Virus record (IMG/VR): IMGVR_UViG_3300009509_000036
Location: 1 to 44,582 of that record
Reading direction: 5' to 3' (one strand)
Source of the DNA: a virus
Length of the DNA: 44,582 bases
Shown: positions 7,481 to 15,748 of the stretch, piece after piece
How positions within the stretch are numbered: position 1 is the stretch's first letter
Layout: every line of letters begins with the position of its first letter
Notes under the pieces: generated by a model
What the model was told of the DNA's origin: nothing
Databases searched by the model: none
Seen by the model: only the letters and a program-made list of their open reading frames with translations
Translations under genes and position numbers: made by a program

Positions 7481-8449
7481 TTATGTAGCGGATACGTTAC
7501 ATGCATACCAGAATCGCCAGTTAGTTACACAGCCACCGAATCTGTAAACGACAGTAGCGTAATAGTCTTTGGAAGTTTCATCTTGATAGAAGTCAAACTC
7601 AGGGGCCATTCTATCAGTACCCATGAGTCCTCTCTTCAGAACACCCAAGAACCAACCGTCAGAGTCGGACAAACGCTGCCATACCATCGGCTGTACAAGG
7701 TTGTACAGAGCGTTGATATCGTTATCAGCACTGTCAGGAATCTGAGTAGACTTAAGGATACGATCAGCCGTGAACTTCAACTGAGGCGGAATCAGAAGGA
7801 TATTGGGCATAAGCTCAATCTCGTTTCCTCTTTCGTCTCTGTTATTAGTAGCGGTAAAAGTTTCCCAAGTAGTTTCAAGGTTGTCATGGGTCAGAGCACG
7901 TGAAGCGGTGTGGTTAGCATAAGTGCCACCAACCTTATCTGGATGTGTGGTATCGAAAAACGGATACCCATCATAGATAAAGTCTCCACTGGTATCATCA
8001 ACAAGACCAGTAATGGTATTGTCAAATATTGAGTGACCAGCAGTTAACGCTCCGTTATTGAAGAACTTAACATACCATCTGTCCTTCGTCCTCACTAATG
8101 ATTCCTTCCAAGAACCTACTACTGTACGCAAGAAGTCGCCAAACTTCTGGTTATCCTGCACGTGTTCCATTGTGAAGCGTACCATACGTCCGTAAGTTCG
8201 ATTCGCACAATAAATGGTATAGCCCTCTAAAGGATTATCAGCCTTCAGGTCTTCACCTTCGGGTTTCTCCAATAGATCGCCAAGACCAATAGCGGAATTG
8301 AACTTCTCGTAGGCAGCAGACGAAGGAACGATGTCAAACACCTGCTCATAAACAGGAGCGACCTCCTGGTAGGTTTCCCAATCCAGGTAATAATCGTACA
8401 TGTCCTTCTTCATCGCTTCGGAAAAGTCTGATCTACGAACACCTGCCAT
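7481..8449 (-). CDS. Major capsid protein, Mu gpT-like
   Basis: A 322-residue protein with features of HK97-fold capsid proteins of the Mu gpT-like type. It has an N-terminal helix (YDYYLDWETYQE), the E-loop region (GLGDLLEKPEGEDL), GYPFFDTTHPDKVGGT near residues 160-175, NRDERGNEIELMPNILLIPPQLKFTADRIL near 203-232, and a C-terminal WFLGVLKRGL segment. The order of HPD, DERG, PN-x-L-x-x-PP and W-F-L matches that family. It forms the icosahedral shell. A very strong GGAGGTGAAATACT site precedes the ATG, as expected for the most abundant virion protein. Scaffold and decoration-like genes lie directly upstream. Confidence 0.88.
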   Translation of the reverse strand: MAGVRRSDFSEAMKKDMYDYYLDWETYQEVAPVYEQVFDIVPSSAAYEKFNSAIGLGDLLEKPEGEDLKADNPLEGYTIYCANRTYGRMVRFTMEHVQDNQKFGDFLRTVVGSWKESLVRTKDRWYVKFFNNGALTAGHSIFDNTITGLVDDTSGDFIYDGYPFFDTTHPDKVGGTYANHTASRALTHDNLETTWETFTATNNRDERGNEIELMPNILLIPPQLKFTADRILKSTQIPDSADNDINALYNLVQPMVWQRLSDSDGWFLGVLKRGLMGTDRMAPEFDFYQDETSKDYYATVVYRFGGCVTNWRFWYACNVSAT

Positions 8450-8471
8450 AGTATTTCACCTCCGAAAAATT

Positions 8472-8487
8472 TATATCATTTGATATA
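8472..8487. promoter_or_regulatory. 16-bp palindrome in the capsid leader
   Basis: TATATCA, two bases, then TGATATA form a perfect inverted repeat 22 bases upstream of the capsid ATG, in the 56-bp gap after the decoration-like gene. It could be an operator half-site pair or a weak A/U leader hairpin. No adjacent promoter hexamers are convincing. Confidence 0.35.
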
Positions 8488-8505
8488 GTTCACACGAGAA
8501 TCAGA

Positions 8506-9009
8506 TTATCCGTTCAAGTGTAGATCGCTTATTCTTACATAAGCACAACGCCCGGTCTTGCTGTCGGTATCAACGCCAACCACGAAGAACATTTGACTGT
8601 TCACAACAGACGTGGCTACGCAGTCCATCAACTGCTTGTAAGTAGAACCAGACCCACTCCAAGTAGCGTTACAGTAACGGCCTACTAGTGAAGCAGACAG
8701 TGATGCACCAGCCTCAGCGACAGGCATTTTAAAGATTGCGGAACGGTCAGTAATAACGAAGACCTTGTCCTTACCTGCGGTACTATCTGACTGCCAGAAA
8801 TCAACAGTGTTAGGAACCGCAGCACGAGGAACCTCAGCCCAACCAACGATCTTCTCAGTGACAGCCGACATAAGCTTCATGTGTCCAGAACCACCAGACG
8901 CACAAACGAATGCACCGCCTAACCTGTTAAAGTATTCGCTGTTGACCAAAGCCATCTCAGAACCTTCGTGACCGCCTCGAATCCAACCATATTTCAAAGT
9001 ATCTGCCAT
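8506..9009 (-). CDS. Putative capsid decoration/stabilisation protein
   Basis: A 167-residue protein, rich in Gly, Ala, Ser and Val with strands such as KVFVITDRSAIFKMPV and SQMFFVVGVD, and without catalytic motifs. It is encoded between the scaffold and the major capsid gene, the usual slot for a head decoration protein (lambda gpD-like position). The GGAGGTGAAAACAA ribosome site is as strong as that of the capsid gene, so high expression is expected. The core reads like a compact beta-barrel: GWAEVPRAAVP, SLVGRYCNATW, YVRISDLHLNG. The call rests on location, composition and length. Confidence 0.6.
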   Translation of the reverse strand: MADTLKYGWIRGGHEGSEMALVNSEYFNRLGGAFVCASGGSGHMKLMSAVTEKIVGWAEVPRAAVPNTVDFWQSDSTAGKDKVFVITDRSAIFKMPVAEAGASLSASLVGRYCNATWSGSGSTYKQLMDCVATSVVNSQMFFVVGVDTDSKTGRCAYVRISDLHLNG

Positions 9010-9039
9010 TTGTTTTCACCTCCGAATATTTTGACTCGG

Positions 9040-9954
9040 TTACTTCTGCTCCTTACTGTGAAGTCTAGTGTAAGTATTGTATAACCAAGTTTTATCATCA
9101 GCCGAAGACTTGCTATTTATATTAATCCCCGATATCTCAGCCCATCTATACATTTTGTCTGTGGGTGTCTGATCGGCTGGCGGAGTGGCATCTCCTCCAC
9201 TTTGTTGCCGATTTCCACGAGGTGTATCAGACCCACGCTTGATATCAGCTTTAAGCAAGTTCTCATTATCTTTATCTGCTAAAAATCCATTCACGTATTC
9301 TTCAACTGTAAGAACCTCAACGAGTTTCCCCTTGTTGTCGTATACATTTTTGTACCATCTGTCATCCTCGGTGTCGAAACTAAACTCTTCACCGATTAGT
9401 TTGACTATCTGCCTAGGATTGTAAGCCTTGGGAGCAGCGATAGACATGATCTCAGTTTCCAGAGTGCTGAGCCTAAACTTATTAAGAATCTCTTCATGTC
9501 GTGCTTTTTCAGCTTGGAATGAATCCAGTTGTGAATTCATCTTCTCTAACTCCGCTTGGTACTTCGCACGCTCTTTCTTAAACTCTTGCTCTAGTTTAAC
9601 ACGCTCTCTCTCTTTCTCGTCTTCGATCTTCTTCAAGTCCTCTTCAGCTTGCCTATCCTTCAACTCTCTGAGTTGCTCCTTAAGTTCAGTGAACTGAGAC
9701 TTAAGTGCTTCATGCTCGTCAGGGTCAGGCAGTTGTTTCAATTTATCTGCGAGTGCCTTAGCCTTTTCTTCAGCCGTTTTAGCTCTCTTGAGAGCCGCCT
9801 GTCGTCTCGCCACGGCCTTGTCTAGTTCGGACTTGGGGTATAGAGGCTCACCATCGCCATCACCATCCCCACCATCTCCACCATCAACATCACCGTCGAG
9901 ATCAGTGTCAGGGTCTTCTTCGTAAAGCCATCGCCATTTAATTGTATCTTTCAT
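9040..9954 (-). CDS. Capsid scaffolding protein
   Basis: The start at 9954 follows AGGAGGAGTTACA; an in-frame upstream ATG would add seven residues. The 304-residue product has an acidic N-terminus with a run of D-G repeats, then about 150 residues of Lys/Glu-rich coiled coil (roughly 40-170), then a mixed segment (TLETEIMSIAAPKAYNPRQI) and a Pro/Gln/Gly linker to the C-terminus. Long coiled coils between portal and capsid genes mark scaffolding proteins, which template shell assembly and then leave. No protease motif (Ser/His/Asp) is visible, so a separate or absent maturation protease is implied. Confidence 0.8.
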   Translation of the reverse strand: MKDTIKWRWLYEEDPDTDLDGDVDGGDGGDGDGDGEPLYPKSELDKAVARRQAALKRAKTAEEKAKALADKLKQLPDPDEHEALKSQFTELKEQLRELKDRQAEEDLKKIEDEKERERVKLEQEFKKERAKYQAELEKMNSQLDSFQAEKARHEEILNKFRLSTLETEIMSIAAPKAYNPRQIVKLIGEEFSFDTEDDRWYKNVYDNKGKLVEVLTVEEYVNGFLADKDNENLLKADIKRGSDTPRGNRQQSGGDATPPADQTPTDKMYRWAEISGININSKSSADDKTWLYNTYTRLHSKEQK

Positions 9955-10006
9955 TGTAACTCCTCCTATATCCATAGGTGTTTAGGTATCCACCTGGTAT
10001 TTTAGT

Positions 10007-11596
10007 TTATGGTCTTTCCATTCCTGTCTCTCCACCTTTGCCTTCTTCTGGCTTACTAGTCTTCTTAGCAGGTGGGGGAGTACCTACTTCAGGATTAATT
10101 CCTCCACCTTGTGCACCAGCACCGAATCCAGGATTCACTCCTTGTGCAAACTTAAGAGCAGCGAAGTTAACTGCTGGATTCATAAGAGTACCAGCGTTGT
10201 CTTCGATCTCGTCGTAGATTTCTTGTAAGACATCTTCAGGCAATATGGGAGCAGCCTTCTTTGCTAGAGCCTGTAATAGCTCTATATTCAGAGTCGTTGA
10301 GAAATTCTGTCCTACTATCTCAAACGTAGACTTCATAGTCTCTTCAAGACTCAGTATATCGAACTGCGTAGGATATTCCACTTCATCCTCAAGTTCCTCC
10401 ACATTCTGCCAGTTCAACACTAACTTCGTTATATCATTCTCAGCCTTCTCAAGCTTCTTAGCTTTTCTAGCCAAGGAACTATTAATGCTAAGGAACTGGT
10501 AAGCTTGTGAAATACCACTTCGCTGAGATAGGAACTTAGACTGTGAGCCTACAGTTCCAAGACCTGCCAACTCATATATTTTATCTATGTGTTGCTGAAT
10601 CATTTTCCATATCGCATCTATCTGCTGTTTGTCGGGTGATATGAATGCAGGTGGGTGACCAGCGTTTGCTGGAAACGTAAATATCTGCGATGTACCTATC
10701 ACTCGTAGAGGGTCACCACCCTCGTCGCTTTCGTGCAGTTCTGCTTGTGGGTCTTCAGGCATCACTAGCTGGCTAAAGGTCTGACGCTCAATCATTTCGT
10801 CAATGTTTGAACACCAGTTATATATGATACGGTTGATACGTGCGACATCTTTGATTAGGGATTCACCTATCACATCTAGGTTCGTATCACTATTGTAGCA
10901 AGTCACCATATAAACTTTCCCAAGTTCATTGTCACCTTGTCTTATTTTGTTTCCCTTAGAATCGTAGATTTCCCACTTATCTCTCGTAATCAAACGATAC
11001 GTAGTATCGTCTCCTCTTGGGTTATAAGGGTCTGCATCTCTGTAGCCCTTGCTTCTTAACAGTACCCAATTGTAATTTCCAAATTCGTCAACAGACCAAT
11101 CTCTCAGGTCTTCAGGTGTGACTATGACTGCATAGGGGTCAAAGCGTTCTTGCTGATTCTTGTACACATGCAGAGGAACGTTAACGTCCTCAACGTATGG
11201 TGAGTCCACCACTACGTGTACCTGACCATACACGCTGGAAAGATAAGACACGTGATTCATAAACGTATCTATGTCAGTACCCCTACCGTCCACATTCAAA
11301 CGCCAACCGTCTAGTTTTTCGATAGGCGGTCTCCTGACGATTTCCTTAAATATATAGTCTGCGTATATAGCACATACTAGGTTGCAGTAGTTCAAATAAT
11401 AGACTCTATTCAGACGGTCTTCGTAATCTCCTGCTTGGTCTTCCAACCTATGCGTAAAGAGATTATCCTCATTACTGTAGTAGTCTTGTCCGCCCTGAGC
11501 CGCTTCATTATAGAAGTTCCACTCCTGTATGTACTTCTTATACAAGGGGTGTGTACGATCTTGCAACCCCTCTTTCTTTTCTTTCTTTTTAGCCAT
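10007..11596 (-). CDS. Portal protein
   Basis: A 529-residue protein. The first 14 residues are Lys-rich, and then come HPLYKKYIQEWNFYNEAAQGG and LNYCNLVCAIYADYIF, the membrane-like helix region common in SPP1/HK97-type portals. The middle is beta-rich: VYGQVHVVVDSPY, AVIVTPEDLRDWSVDEFGNYNWVLLR. The stem helices follow (YNWCSNIDEMIERQTFSQLVMPEDP, IDKIYELAGLG) and the C-terminus ends in a Pro/Gly/Lys-rich tail. It forms the dodecameric ring through which DNA is packaged and to which the adaptor and closure proteins attach. A GGTGAGGTGCT site precedes the ATG. It lies between the terminase and scaffold genes, the classical order. Confidence 0.88.
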   Translation of the reverse strand: MAKKKEKKEGLQDRTHPLYKKYIQEWNFYNEAAQGGQDYYSNEDNLFTHRLEDQAGDYEDRLNRVYYLNYCNLVCAIYADYIFKEIVRRPPIEKLDGWRLNVDGRGTDIDTFMNHVSYLSSVYGQVHVVVDSPYVEDVNVPLHVYKNQQERFDPYAVIVTPEDLRDWSVDEFGNYNWVLLRSKGYRDADPYNPRGDDTTYRLITRDKWEIYDSKGNKIRQGDNELGKVYMVTCYNSDTNLDVIGESLIKDVARINRIIYNWCSNIDEMIERQTFSQLVMPEDPQAELHESDEGGDPLRVIGTSQIFTFPANAGHPPAFISPDKQQIDAIWKMIQQHIDKIYELAGLGTVGSQSKFLSQRSGISQAYQFLSINSSLARKAKKLEKAENDITKLVLNWQNVEELEDEVEYPTQFDILSLEETMKSTFEIVGQNFSTTLNIELLQALAKKAAPILPEDVLQEIYDEIEDNAGTLMNPAVNFAALKFAQGVNPGFGAGAQGGGINPEVGTPPPAKKTSKPEEGKGGETGMERP

Positions 11597-11608
11597 AGCA
11601 CCTCACCT

Positions 11609-11785
11609 TTATTCTTCCAAATCTAGGTTAATATCCATCTCCATGCCTTCATCTTCATCGCCCATATATACGTTATCAACATACGTACATTGATCTTCGT
11701 GAACTACGTGTAGCTCTTCAATGTTAATGTTAACCGTAATATAAACGTTACCTTTGTCTTCACATGCACCTTGGCAATTATCCAT
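11609..11785 (-). CDS. Small acidic protein between terminase and portal
   Basis: A 58-residue gene with an AAGGAGAGACTT ribosome site. The product (MDNCQGACEDKGNVYITVNINIEELH, then an acidic tail with DEDEGMEMD) contains three cysteines and two short strands. No family is recognised. It fills the gap between the large terminase and portal genes, where small accessory proteins are common. Its net negative charge suggests a protein partner rather than DNA. Confidence 0.6.
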   Translation of the reverse strand: MDNCQGACEDKGNVYITVNINIEELHVVHEDQCTYVDNVYMGDEDEGMEMDINLDLEE

Positions 11786-11796
11786 AAGTCTCTCCT

Positions 11797-13509
11797 TTAT
11801 CTTCCGACAACCACCGTCCTACCGTCAACCAAAGCCTTCCTTCTAAACACACCGTGCTTCACTATCTCGAATGCCATTGCCAAAGCATCTGGCGCATCGT
11901 CATACTTGGCACCTGCGTTAAATCCGACTAGCTGGTTAATCCCTTCCCTGTAATCCATAGTCCACTGTGAGTGATGTAGAAATCGTAGTGTTCCGTCTGC
12001 AATGTAAGGAACGAGACCTTCGATTCTCAGTTGCTTGTCGGTTTGTCCTGTGTCTTCCCGAATTTTGTATCGCAGGTCACTATCCAGTGCACGTGCTCTC
12101 TTTATTAAAGAGTCTCTCACAAAATATTGAAACGCAGCAGTTTCGACGACGAACAATCTGTAGTTAAACTTCTGATGAAGTCTAAGGATATCATCCATCC
12201 TCTGTTCTACTGGTCTACGTTTCAGGTCAAACTCTATTACATATATCATACCCTCTTTGTCTTTACCTAGTGTAACAATAGCAGAGTAGTCACCGCTTCG
12301 TGCCTTCTTCCCCTTAGACGGGTCCCAAGCACCGTAGTACACTAAGTCATCCATCGTAATCAAAGTACTAGCAGGTTCCTTCTCTTCCTCTTCAAGTCGT
12401 ATTAGAATCTCGGTAGTTCCTCTACCTTTGTATCTCTCCAACTTAAAAGTACTTAGGTCTTCCTTCGTAACAATCATACGAGTGACATCTATTGGGTTGT
12501 TTTGCTTCTCTGATTGAAATGCGCTCATACCGTCAGGAGTCAAACACATGACCATAAGGTCGTAGTAGGTTTCCCCTTCGGGCCATAGGACTTTCGCCCC
12601 ACGCATCATTTGTTTTTCATTTCTCTTGAAGAAATCCCAAGCTTCTTCAGCAGCCTTATCGTCGTCGTCGTACATCATGTAGATGTGTCGCCACTCTTCC
12701 CATAAGTCCTGACGATCAGCGAATTTCATTACAGCCCTGAATCTTTTCCTCTGCCAATCTGGGGCTTGGTTCCTATCAAGCAACTTGCTTAACAGACTGT
12801 CCTCATGCAGGATAGTTCCTAACACTATGATGTCAGTAGAACCGTCTGTCTTGCCGGCCTTAACAACTTCTTTGTTAAGCCATTGGTGCCACAGCTTATC
12901 ACGTGTGGTTTCTGACTCAACAGAATCTCTAGACTCAACATCGTCCAATAAGATAAGGTCGGGGCGTTTTGATCTATGCTTACGTCCACGAGTCTTACCC
13001 CCACAACCTAGTGCGTACAGCCTGACACCATTACGTAGAATGACATCATCGTTACGCCACCTTTGTTCTCCCTTCCCACATGCTTCCGGGAAGTCTTCTC
13101 GTAGGCGGTCATTGTTGAGTAGCTCTGATTTGATATCGTCAAGGAAGTCTTCTGCCTGTCCTACGGTTTCAGATATCAAGAGTATAAACTCTTTATACTG
13201 CATCGTAGCACACCACATAGGTAGTACGAAGGATAGCAGAGTAGACTTAGCGTAGCCACGAGGTGCGGCCACAGCAAGCTTAATACCCTTGTCCAAGGGT
13301 CTCCTTAAAAAGTCTGAAGTCTTACTATAAATCCATTTGTGAAACGGATTGTTCTTGTTAGTTATTACATGAGGAAAATAGTAGTAACCGAACAACTCCA
13401 TGCTGATTGACCATAGCAGTTTCCTATGCTGCGAGTCCATAGGCATGCCCATAGTCATAAGAGTTTTCTCAATTACCCGATATGATTCCTCGTGAAGATC
13501 GTTAGCCAT
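11797..13509 (-). CDS. terL: Terminase large subunit (TerL)
   Basis: DNA-packaging motor with an N-terminal ATPase and a C-terminal nuclease. With the start at 13509, Walker A lies at residues 81-90 (AAPRGYAKST) and Walker B at 184-190 (DLILLDD) followed by E192. The coupling-type segment VLGTILHEDSLL follows. The RNase H-like nuclease domain begins at GAWDPSKGKKARSGDYSAIV with its first Asp, and ends with YDDAPDALAMAFE carrying the later acidic ligands. The chosen ATG overlaps the small-terminase stop by 8 bases (ATGGCTAA); an in-frame ATG 42 bases earlier is less likely. At 570 residues the length is normal for the family. Confidence 0.92.
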   Translation of the reverse strand: MANDLHEESYRVIEKTLMTMGMPMDSQHRKLLWSISMELFGYYYFPHVITNKNNPFHKWIYSKTSDFLRRPLDKGIKLAVAAPRGYAKSTLLSFVLPMWCATMQYKEFILLISETVGQAEDFLDDIKSELLNNDRLREDFPEACGKGEQRWRNDDVILRNGVRLYALGCGGKTRGRKHRSKRPDLILLDDVESRDSVESETTRDKLWHQWLNKEVVKAGKTDGSTDIIVLGTILHEDSLLSKLLDRNQAPDWQRKRFRAVMKFADRQDLWEEWRHIYMMYDDDDKAAEEAWDFFKRNEKQMMRGAKVLWPEGETYYDLMVMCLTPDGMSAFQSEKQNNPIDVTRMIVTKEDLSTFKLERYKGRGTTEILIRLEEEEKEPASTLITMDDLVYYGAWDPSKGKKARSGDYSAIVTLGKDKEGMIYVIEFDLKRRPVEQRMDDILRLHQKFNYRLFVVETAAFQYFVRDSLIKRARALDSDLRYKIREDTGQTDKQLRIEGLVPYIADGTLRFLHHSQWTMDYREGINQLVGFNAGAKYDDAPDALAMAFEIVKHGVFRRKALVDGRTVVVGR

Positions 13510-14026
13510 CACGTGCCTCGTCCAATTCTCTAGTAGCTTGTTTCGCAGCATCGTGTAGCTTCTGATAGTCTATACTTGCAAAGTTAACTTGTACTTTGTC
13601 ACCTGAGATTGATGATGGACCTTTACCACCGCCAGCTATACTTTCGGTTATTGACCACAGGTTCCCGATGTTCTTGTAGATGTCGTTCTTAAGCCTATAA
13701 AGCTTTTCTAGCATTTTAGCGTTTGCGTTCGGATTGTCCGACAGTTTCCCAATTAATACATCTAAACCTTCTAAATCATCTAACGCCATGTCTGTGATAT
13801 CTAACAACTTTTCTTTCTGCTCTTCAGCAGAAACTATTTGTGCTGGTGAGTAATTACCTTCTTTTAAGTTGTCAAGTATCCGCTTTATGTTTTGCGGTCT
13901 ACAACTTCCTGGGTATTCCTCTCCTTCGAGTATCACAGCAATCTCGTGATGATTACGCCCTTCATCCGAAAGTTCTTTTATTCTATATCTCCACCGTGCT
14001 TCTTCTTCTTTTGGCAGTCTCGGCAT
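13502..14026 (-). CDS. terS: Putative terminase small subunit
   Basis: A 174-residue helical protein starting MPRLPKEEE after a GAGAGGTGGATACCT ribosome site; an in-frame ATG 21 codons earlier lacks one. Residues 5-60 form a helix-turn-helix-like segment (RYRIKELSDEGRNHHEIAVILE, then CRPQNIKRILDNL). That segment looks like the DNA-binding region small terminases use to recognise the packaging site. A long central helix (LLDITDMALDDLEGLDVLIGKL and onward) would support oligomerisation. It is adjacent to and overlapping TerL. Family identity is inferred from position and architecture. Confidence 0.7.
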   Translation of the reverse strand: MPRLPKEEEARWRYRIKELSDEGRNHHEIAVILEGEEYPGSCRPQNIKRILDNLKEGNYSPAQIVSAEEQKEKLLDITDMALDDLEGLDVLIGKLSDNPNANAKMLEKLYRLKNDIYKNIGNLWSITESIAGGGKGPSSISGDKVQVNFASIDYQKLHDAAKQATRELDEARDG

Positions 14027-14088
14027 AGGTATCCACCTCTCAAGCATATATGGGAACCCTTCCAAGTTCCTCTCGTATCTACTATACA

Positions 14089-14118
14089 AGTATAAAAAAA
14101 ATAGGGAAATCGTGTGAA
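14089..14118 (-). promoter_or_regulatory. Candidate late promoter overlapping the terminator
   Basis: Reading the minus strand, TTCACA (14118-14113, five of six matches to TTGACA) is followed after 18 bases by TATACT (14094-14089, five of six to TATAAT). The -35 sits in the terminator's second stem arm and the -10 straddles the end of its U tract. Transcription from it would start about 60 bases before the terS ATG and drive the packaging and structural genes. The hexamers may be chance in A/T-rich DNA. Confidence 0.35.
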
Positions 14119-14137
14119 TATCACACGACTCCCCTAT
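14093..14137 (-). terminator. Strong rho-independent terminator between island and packaging genes
   Basis: On the minus strand, ATAGGGGAGTCGTGTGA, a 3-base loop, and TCACACGATTTCCCTAT form a 17-bp arm pair with two internal mismatches. The stem is followed by a run of T residues ending TTTTTTTAT. It lies after the wHTH gene (stop at 14163) and before terS. This is the clearest transcription boundary in the window; on the plus strand no U tract follows, so it acts only on leftward transcription. Confidence 0.9.
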
Positions 14138-14162
14138 AAAATGATAACAATAACTTAAGTTT

Positions 14163-14465
14163 TTATGATATGAAATATGTAAAGTCTACATACTCACATT
14201 TATACCTATACATATGTTCTGCTTTGATAACTCCTAACTCACGTAATCTAGTAAACATCCTGCTAACTTGTGCACGGTCTACTCCCATAATGTAAGCGTA
14301 TAACTGTATAGTCCTACCTCTGGAATGACACCCCTGCTTATTAGAGATAAGATTGTACCTAGTGTCATCTGTACTTACAGACCAGCACCACAACAAAAAC
14401 GTTTTGTCTGTAGGAGTCAAGTCAGAACATCCTACTATGTTATAAGGTATGTTAACGTTTCTCAT
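14163..14465 (-). CDS. Winged-helix DNA-binding protein
   Basis: A 100-residue protein with LTPTDKTFLLWCWS near residues 16-29, then QLYAYIMGVDRAQVSRMFTRLRELGVI at 55-81, the helix-turn-helix and recognition helix of a winged-helix fold. This resembles the replication-initiator or MarR-type pattern, where L-T-x-x-E/D-K precedes L-A-x2-x-GVS-x2-x-V-x-R. It most likely binds DNA and could regulate the late promoter region just downstream, or act in replication. It overlaps the small Cys protein gene by 14 bases and ends at the strong terminator. A regulator as last gene before the late operon is a sensible place for a switch, but that is inferred. Confidence 0.6.
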   Translation of the reverse strand: MRNVNIPYNIVGCSDLTPTDKTFLLWCWSVSTDDTRYNLISNKQGCHSRGRTIQLYAYIMGVDRAQVSRMFTRLRELGVIKAEHMYRYKCEYVDFTYFIS

Positions 14466-14622
14466 AGTCTTCGCAATATGCTATCGCTGCCACCTTTCCT
14501 TTCCAACAATCTTTTATCTGTTTGCACTTTACTTTTTTACAAAACTTGTTTGTATTCTTATATCTTCCATCTGGAACTTTTATGTCTGTCTCGTATATCA
14601 TTGTTTTCTTAGAAGAACTCAT
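14452..14622 (-). CDS. Small four-cysteine protein next to a radical SAM gene
   Basis: A 56-residue gene. The product begins MSSSKKTMIYETDIKVP and continues with FCKKVKCKQIKDCWKGKVAAIAYCEDY. That is four cysteines in a C-x4-C-x5-C-x10-C arrangement with a final Y-C-E-D-Y, which would bind zinc or an iron-sulfur cluster. It overlaps the radical SAM gene upstream by 14 bases (ATGAGTTCTTCTAA) and the wHTH gene by 14. The tight coupling suggests it works with that radical SAM enzyme, as partner or substrate, or is a general zinc-binding accessory. Confidence 0.6.
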   Translation of the reverse strand: MSSSKKTMIYETDIKVPDGRYKNTNKFCKKVKCKQIKDCWKGKVAAIAYCEDYEKR

Positions 14623-15748
14623 AGGTTACTCCATCTTCTAGTATCTGGTCTGCAAGATACACTACGTTGTCAAATGGTAGTTCAAGTATTGACGGATAAT
14701 CTACATAGCCAAGGGAAGACATAGGCGATACTCCACGATAGAACTTTGTGTCATTAGAACAGTCATTTATAATCACAGGCCAATCTTCCTTCTCTGCTAG
14801 TTCTATAACATCATATGCATAGTGTCTGCTAGAGATAGGTGAGACATAACCCCTTCTGTGTTTGTATACTGGTCCTTCTGTCTTCACAAACTCTTGTAAC
14901 GTCTCTATATAACATATCTGTAGTTCTGGCATGTTGATTTGGTTTAGACCAGTGTAGTAGATAACATCCTTACACTTCTCAGCAAACCACTTAAACGATT
15001 TGCTAAAGATAGGAGTTTCTATCAACACCCACGGTATAGTAGTTTTTGCGTATGCCATACTATCAATAACAAGGTCTGAGAAGTCAGATGCAAATAAGTT
15101 ATATCTAATTTCTGTTAGTCCACATCTAGCCAATCTATCAACAACATCTCTAGTAGCCTTCACTCCGTTCGTGTACAAGTATTGATGTACGCCTCGCTTG
15201 CTGATATGTTCCATTAATGGGTAAATGCTCTCAGCTTCCTCTAAGGGTTCACGCTGTAACCATCCTACTGCTCCATAGGGAAACACACCCTCACGTGCTA
15301 CCTGTTTATCCACCAACAGCTTAGCCTCGTCTAGAGTAAACGACATCTTATGACCAGAGAATTGATACAGTCCTTTCCCTATTGTAGATAACGCTTTATA
15401 TCTGTGGTAGCAAAAGGAACAGTTCTGCGTACACTTAGTCGAGTGTCTTACATGTGTTATAGGTGAGGTTAGACAAGCGTTGCACCCTGGAGATATCAAC
15501 TCAAACATATCTCTATACAGTGCCTCGTCTTTATACTTACCACCAAACCAAAAGGACACGAATCTATTGTCATCTTGGTACAAATGCTCAAGCTTATCCT
15601 GTCGTTTACGTATGTCGTCAATGTGCTTATTATAAAACAAACGTTCAACATACATAACTAACTCAATTAAGTCTTGAGATATCCCATGTGATTTACTCGC
15701 CCTTACTAACTCAGCTACAACTTCCTCTTTAGTCCAATGCGTCTTCAT
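14609..15748 (-). CDS. Radical SAM protein
   Basis: A 379-residue radical SAM enzyme. Residues near 105-112 contain C-T-Q-N-C-S-F-C, the C-x3-C-x2-C motif holding the [4Fe-4S] cluster that cleaves S-adenosylmethionine. It is followed by HQYLYTNGVKATRDVV and LTEIRYNLFASDF, strands of the partial TIM barrel. The N-terminal 90 residues form an unassigned helical domain. Downstream cysteines (ELQICYIETL, VIINDCSNDT) do not form an obvious SPASM pattern. The reaction cannot be read from sequence. It abuts the heptose-kinase-like gene (1-base overlap), so a role in sugar or glycan tailoring is plausible; a peptide substrate is the alternative. Confidence 0.8.
   Translation of the reverse strand: MKTHWTKEEVVAELVRASKSHGISQDLIELVMYVERLFYNKHIDDIRKRQDKLEHLYQDDNRFVSFWFGGKYKDEALYRDMFELISPGCNACLTSPITHVRHSTKCTQNCSFCYHRYKALSTIGKGLYQFSGHKMSFTLDEAKLLVDKQVAREGVFPYGAVGWLQREPLEEAESIYPLMEHISKRGVHQYLYTNGVKATRDVVDRLARCGLTEIRYNLFASDFSDLVIDSMAYAKTTIPWVLIETPIFSKSFKWFAEKCKDVIYYTGLNQINMPELQICYIETLQEFVKTEGPVYKHRRGYVSPISSRHYAYDVIELAEKEDWPVIINDCSNDTKFYRGVSPMSSLGYVDYPSILELPFDNVVYLADQILEDGVTYEFF

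Noticed and set aside
7430-7903. Plus-strand 157-codon open frame
   Set aside because: Opposite the major capsid gene; composition typical of an antisense shadow.
12785-13255. Plus-strand 156-codon open frame
   Set aside because: Antisense to the terminase ATPase domain; Ser/Leu-rich without domains.
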